Shown here: positions 7,011 to 8,919 of the stretch, piece by piece
How positions within the stretch are numbered: the stretch's first letter is position 1
How the letters are laid out: every line of letters starts with the position of its first letter
Assembly (NCBI GenBank): GCA_004322375.1
Contig: SCUC01000267.1
Location: forward strand, 1 to 8,919
Reading direction: 5' to 3'
Length of the DNA: 8,919 bases
Source of the DNA: Bacteroidota bacterium
GTDB taxonomy: Bacteria > Bacteroidota > Ignavibacteria > UBA10030 > SZUA-254
Notes under the pieces: generated by a model
The model's input: the letters and a program-made list of their open reading frames with translations, nothing else
What the model was told of the DNA's origin: nothing
The model's database searches: none
Made by a program: the position numbers and the translations under genes

Positions 7011-7652
7011 TTACGAGTGAATTATCTGTTCTCTCAATGCTTTTGACACCGCTTGCGACTTTGAATGCACGTGCAATTTGTCATAGATACTCCGTATGTG
7101 GGCTCTGACCGTGTGCACGCTAATAAAAAGCTTTTCAGCGATTATTTTGTAATCATCACCGTCAACCAGCAATTTAAGAACCTCCTTTTCCCGCTCAGAA
7201 AGAGAATAATCCTTTCTTGCAGTTGGTGCAAATGATTTGAACATATCTAGCACTTTTCGGGCAATCTTGGGAGACATGGGGGTACCCCCAGAATATGCGT
7301 CCTCAACTGCTCCTACTAACCTCTCCGGCATTACCGGCTTTTTCAAATAGCCGCTCGCGCCAGCGCAAATTGCCTTAAACACATTCTCATCATCTTCAAA
7401 AACTGAAAGAATCACGATTTGAACATTCGGGTAACAATTTTTCAACTGCCTCGAAGCCTCCACTCCGTTCATACCGGGCAATCCGATATCCATAAGCACT
7501 ACATCCGGGAGAATCTCATCGAATTCACTTATCAAGTCCTCTGCTTTTTCATACGTTCCCACCATCAAGCATTGTGTAGAATGTCGTAAAACTAACGATG
7601 TTCCCGTTCTGTAATCTATATTATCTTCTACTAATGCAACTTTTATCGGCAT
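7011..7652 (-). CDS. NarL/FixJ-family response regulator (receiver plus LuxR-type HTH)
   Basis: This is a complete 213-residue protein, the usual length for the family. The receiver (about 4-120) shows the acidic pair Glu9-Asp10, the phospho-acceptor Asp55 in VVLMDIGLPG, the Ser83 position in IVILSVF, and Lys105 in GYLKKP. The HTH (about 148-210) reads LSEREKEVLKLL, KIIAEKLFISVHTVRAHIRSIYDKL, the standard LuxR/GerE pattern, so it should bind DNA as a dimer when phosphorylated. ATG at 7652 starts the canonical MPIKVALVEDN. A TAG lies 17 codons further upstream in frame, with no better start between. No clear Shine-Dalgarno is visible. It follows the kinase gene in the same direction after 208 bases and is its likely partner. 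All key residues are intact. Target genes are not known; the giant gene downstream is a guess from position. Confidence 0.96.
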   Translation of the reverse strand: MPIKVALVEDNIDYRTGTSLVLRHSTQCLMVGTYEKAEDLISEFDEILPDVVLMDIGLPGMNGVEASRQLKNCYPNVQIVILSVFEDDENVFKAICAGASGYLKKPVMPERLVGAVEDAYSGGTPMSPKIARKVLDMFKSFAPTARKDYSLSEREKEVLKLLVDGDDYKIIAEKLFISVHTVRAHIRSIYDKLHVHSKSQAVSKALREQIIHS

Positions 7653-7693
7653 TGCTTGCTTATATGGTAATACCAGTTCATACTTTGATAGCC

Positions 7694-7719
7694 TTTGAAA
7701 AGCCTATAGGTTTTTCAAA
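7694..7719. promoter_or_regulatory. 26-base near-perfect palindrome upstream of the response regulator
   Basis: Arms TTTGAAAA and TTTTCAAA surround the self-complementary core CCTATAGG. Twelve of thirteen base pairs match; the only mismatch is position nine (G opposite T on the plus strand). The site lies 42-67 bases before the regulator ATG, where an operator or autoregulatory site would be. As RNA it could also fold as a stem, but no T-run follows on the minus strand, so a terminator role is less likely. Confidence 0.6.
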
Positions 7720-7724
7720 TGTTT

Positions 7725-7754
7725 CTTTTACATTTCTAATATCGGGAATATCAA
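7725..7754 (-). promoter_or_regulatory. Weak promoter candidate for the response regulator
   Basis: On the minus strand TTGATA (7749-7754) precedes TAAAAG (7725-7730) with an 18-base spacer. The -35 matches five of six positions and the -10 four of six. It lies just upstream of the 26-base palindrome, which would then sit downstream of the start site. The AT-rich setting makes chance matches likely. Confidence 0.2.
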
Positions 7755-7794
7755 CATTTCAGTCAATAGGCAGAATGTACTATTTCGTTGCACT

Positions 7795-7818
7795 CTTTGG
7801 GTCTTCGCGTCTTTACGT
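7795..7818 (-). repeat. Degenerate tandem octamer repeat (ACGCAAAG-like, three units)
   Basis: Read on the minus strand, the three units are ACGTAAAG, ACGCGAAG and ACCCAAAG, each one base away from ACGCAAAG. Runs of this octamer form a familiar intergenic repeat in several environmental bacterial lineages, including FCB-group genomes; that statement is from general knowledge and was not searched here. Its function is unknown. It lies 43 bases after the kinase stop codon. Confidence 0.5.
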
Positions 7819-7860
7819 GAGTGGCACGCCCCCGCCTTACATCTTGTATCGTTACATCTC

Positions 7861-8919
7861 TTAGATTTCCACAACAATCTTTACCTTCGTTCCCATATCC
7901 GGCTGCGAAGTAATCTCCAGCATTCCCTCTAACGCCTCACATCTCATTCTCATTGTCTTTAGTCCTTTCCCTTCCCCTTTGTGCGTAGTATCAAATCCCT
8001 TACCATTATCTTTTATCTCTACCGAACATTTCCCCGATTGGTATGAACACATCAACCACAGCTCGGTGCATTCTGAATGTTTGACTGAATTATTCAACGC
8101 TTCCTTTAAAAATAACCAGAGATTTTTCCTTCGTTGTGGCGATAAATTTGTCGGGGGCAATATTTCCCGTAAAGGAATATCAACGTGAGCCTGAATATTT
8201 TTTGCATGGCAGCTTGGTGTAAGAAAATCTTTAAGGCGAATCAGCAAATCATACAACGTCTCTGTCCGGGGATCTATTGCCCAGATAATATCCCGAATCG
8301 CGTCAACAGATTGTTGCGAAAGCTCGGAGATGCGTTCCATTAATTCACGCTTCTCATGTTCACGGTAACTTACATCCTGGATGATTTTACTATACATGGC
8401 AATGCTGCTCAAGTTCGAGGCAATTTCATCATGCAAATCCGATGCAAGACGGGTACGCAGTCGCTCCATTTCTATCGCTTTAAAAAGACGGTAACGGTAC
8501 AATACATAAATAATTCCGCCAAAAACAATAACTATCCCTCCTTGAAACCAGAGTGCTTGCCAGTATGGTCTTAAAATTGTAACTGTCAGGTGCGCAGGGC
8601 TTGTGCTTTCGATTCCTTCAGATGATATACAAAGAACTTGAAAAGTATAAGTTCCCGGAGCGAGCGAGCGATACGTCACAGACCGCTCAGAGGTCGGAGA
8701 GAGCCATTCCTTTTCACCGGGCAACAACCGGTAACGGTAATGAATCCTGTTTTCACTCCTGTAGCTTATTCCTACAAAATCAAATTTCATATTTTTTTGG
8801 TCGTAAGGAAATTCTTGCCCATCCCTCAATTCAGCGTCTATATTGTTGACCTGAAAACCACTAATCTGAATAAGTGGTGACAAGGTATCGAGACGCTCAC
8901 GGTTAGGATTGAACCAGGC
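7861..8919 (-). CDS. Membrane sensor histidine kinase (Y_Y_Y, HisKA_3, HATPase), N-terminus outside window
   Basis: The frame is open to the window edge, so 352 residues of a longer protein are visible, numbered here from the first visible codon. A short TTG start at 8883 is not credible because the upstream residues AWFNPNRERLDTLSP match the conserved linker of two-component propeller sensors. Residues about 42-112 are a Y_Y_Y domain (HYRYRLLPGEKEW, YRSLAPGTYTFQV), expected in the periplasm. One membrane segment lies at 124-142. The HisKA_3 helix carries DLHDE with phospho-accepting His163 (codon 8431-8433) and IWAIDPR at 212-218. The ATPase has the N-box EALNNSVKHS (273-282), DNGKGFD (304-310) and GKGLKTM (317-323). 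It should autophosphorylate in response to an extracellular signal and pass phosphate to the adjacent regulator's Asp55. It ends in TAA at 7861 with no fused receiver. The upstream propeller is inferred, not seen. Confidence 0.95.
   Translation of the reverse strand, partial: AWFNPNRERLDTLSPLIQISGFQVNNIDAELRDGQEFPYDQKNMKFDFVGISYRSENRIHYRYRLLPGEKEWLSPTSERSVTYRSLAPGTYTFQVLCISSEGIESTSPAHLTVTILRPYWQALWFQGGIVIVFGGIIYVLYRYRLFKAIEMERLRTRLASDLHDEIASNLSSIAMYSKIIQDVSYREHEKRELMERISELSQQSVDAIRDIIWAIDPRTETLYDLLIRLKDFLTPSCHAKNIQAHVDIPLREILPPTNLSPQRRKNLWLFLKEALNNSVKHSECTELWLMCSYQSGKCSVEIKDNGKGFDTTHKGEGKGLKTMRMRCEALEGMLEITSQPDMGTKVKIVVEI

Larger units (their letters stand above)
7653..7860. other. 208-base gap between kinase and response regulator
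   Basis: The gap is unusually long for a two-component pair in one direction and holds no convincing gene. It contains a degenerate three-unit tandem octamer (7795-7818), a 26-base palindrome (7694-7719), and, overlapping that, a second inverted repeat AAATGT-7-ACATTT (7717-7735). A direct copy of the ACATTTC half-site lies at 7754-7760. These dense dyads suggest that the regulator has its own promoter and control. No terminator-like stem with a T-run on the minus strand was found after the kinase stop. Confidence 0.6.

Noticed and set aside
7598..7864. Plus-strand 88-residue frame across the gap between kinase and regulator
   Set aside because: It overlaps the well-supported N-terminus of the regulator, and its hydrophobic look comes from T-rich intergenic DNA. 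No ribosome site or family signature was seen.
8881..8883. TTG as the start codon of the histidine kinase
   Set aside because: The frame stays open to the window edge and the upstream residues match the linker expected before a Y_Y_Y domain, so the gene starts outside the window.

Overview
The window holds three genes, all on the minus strand. In transcription order (right to left) they are the 3' part of a membrane sensor histidine kinase (7861-8919, N-terminus outside the window), a complete NarL/FixJ-type response regulator (7011-7652), and a very large exported multidomain protein (6635 down to 1, C-terminus outside the window). The large reading frame is open for 2211 codons from its ATG to the left edge without a stop or a net frame change. 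The many short plus-strand frames across 1-6600 are its antisense shadow.

The large protein starts with a Sec signal peptide and is built almost entirely from secreted beta-domain modules: an N-terminal beta-sandwich; two consecutive copies of a superunit of about 555 residues (a putative-Ig He_PIG-type domain, a Big_5/SbsA-like Ig domain, then a VCBS/FG-GAP array with exactly seven Asp-rich loops); a third Ig domain; a choice-of-anchor-like domain; three more He_PIG-type domains; an SdrD B-like domain; and a beta-rich region that runs off the window. This is the profile of a cell-surface or secreted adhesin-like protein. No enzymatic domain is visible.

The kinase has the end of a periplasmic sensor (the linker typical of two-component propeller sensors, then a Y_Y_Y domain), one membrane segment, a HisKA_3 domain with the DLHDE histidine, and an HATPase domain. 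The adjacent regulator has an intact receiver (Asp55) and a LuxR-type helix-turn-helix, so the two are very probably a cognate pair. The 208-base gap between them contains a 26-base near-perfect palindrome and a degenerate ACGCAAAG-like tandem repeat. The 375-base gap before the large gene contains the best promoter in the window (TTGACT-17-TAATAT), overlapped by a perfect inverted repeat (TATAGC-4-GCTATA), and a 24-base decayed palindrome. That the pair regulates the surface protein is an inference from adjacency only.

The organism is probably a member of the Bacteroidota/Chlorobiota (FCB) group, for example Ignavibacteria-like. This rests on the CPTIT...NGCTG He_PIG repeats, the FG-GAP arrays, the Y_Y_Y-type kinase, the weak Shine-Dalgarno sequences and the moderate base composition. 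It is an inference, since no rRNA or marker gene is present. Nothing in the window indicates CRISPR, tRNA, rRNA, an intact transposase or a phage gene.
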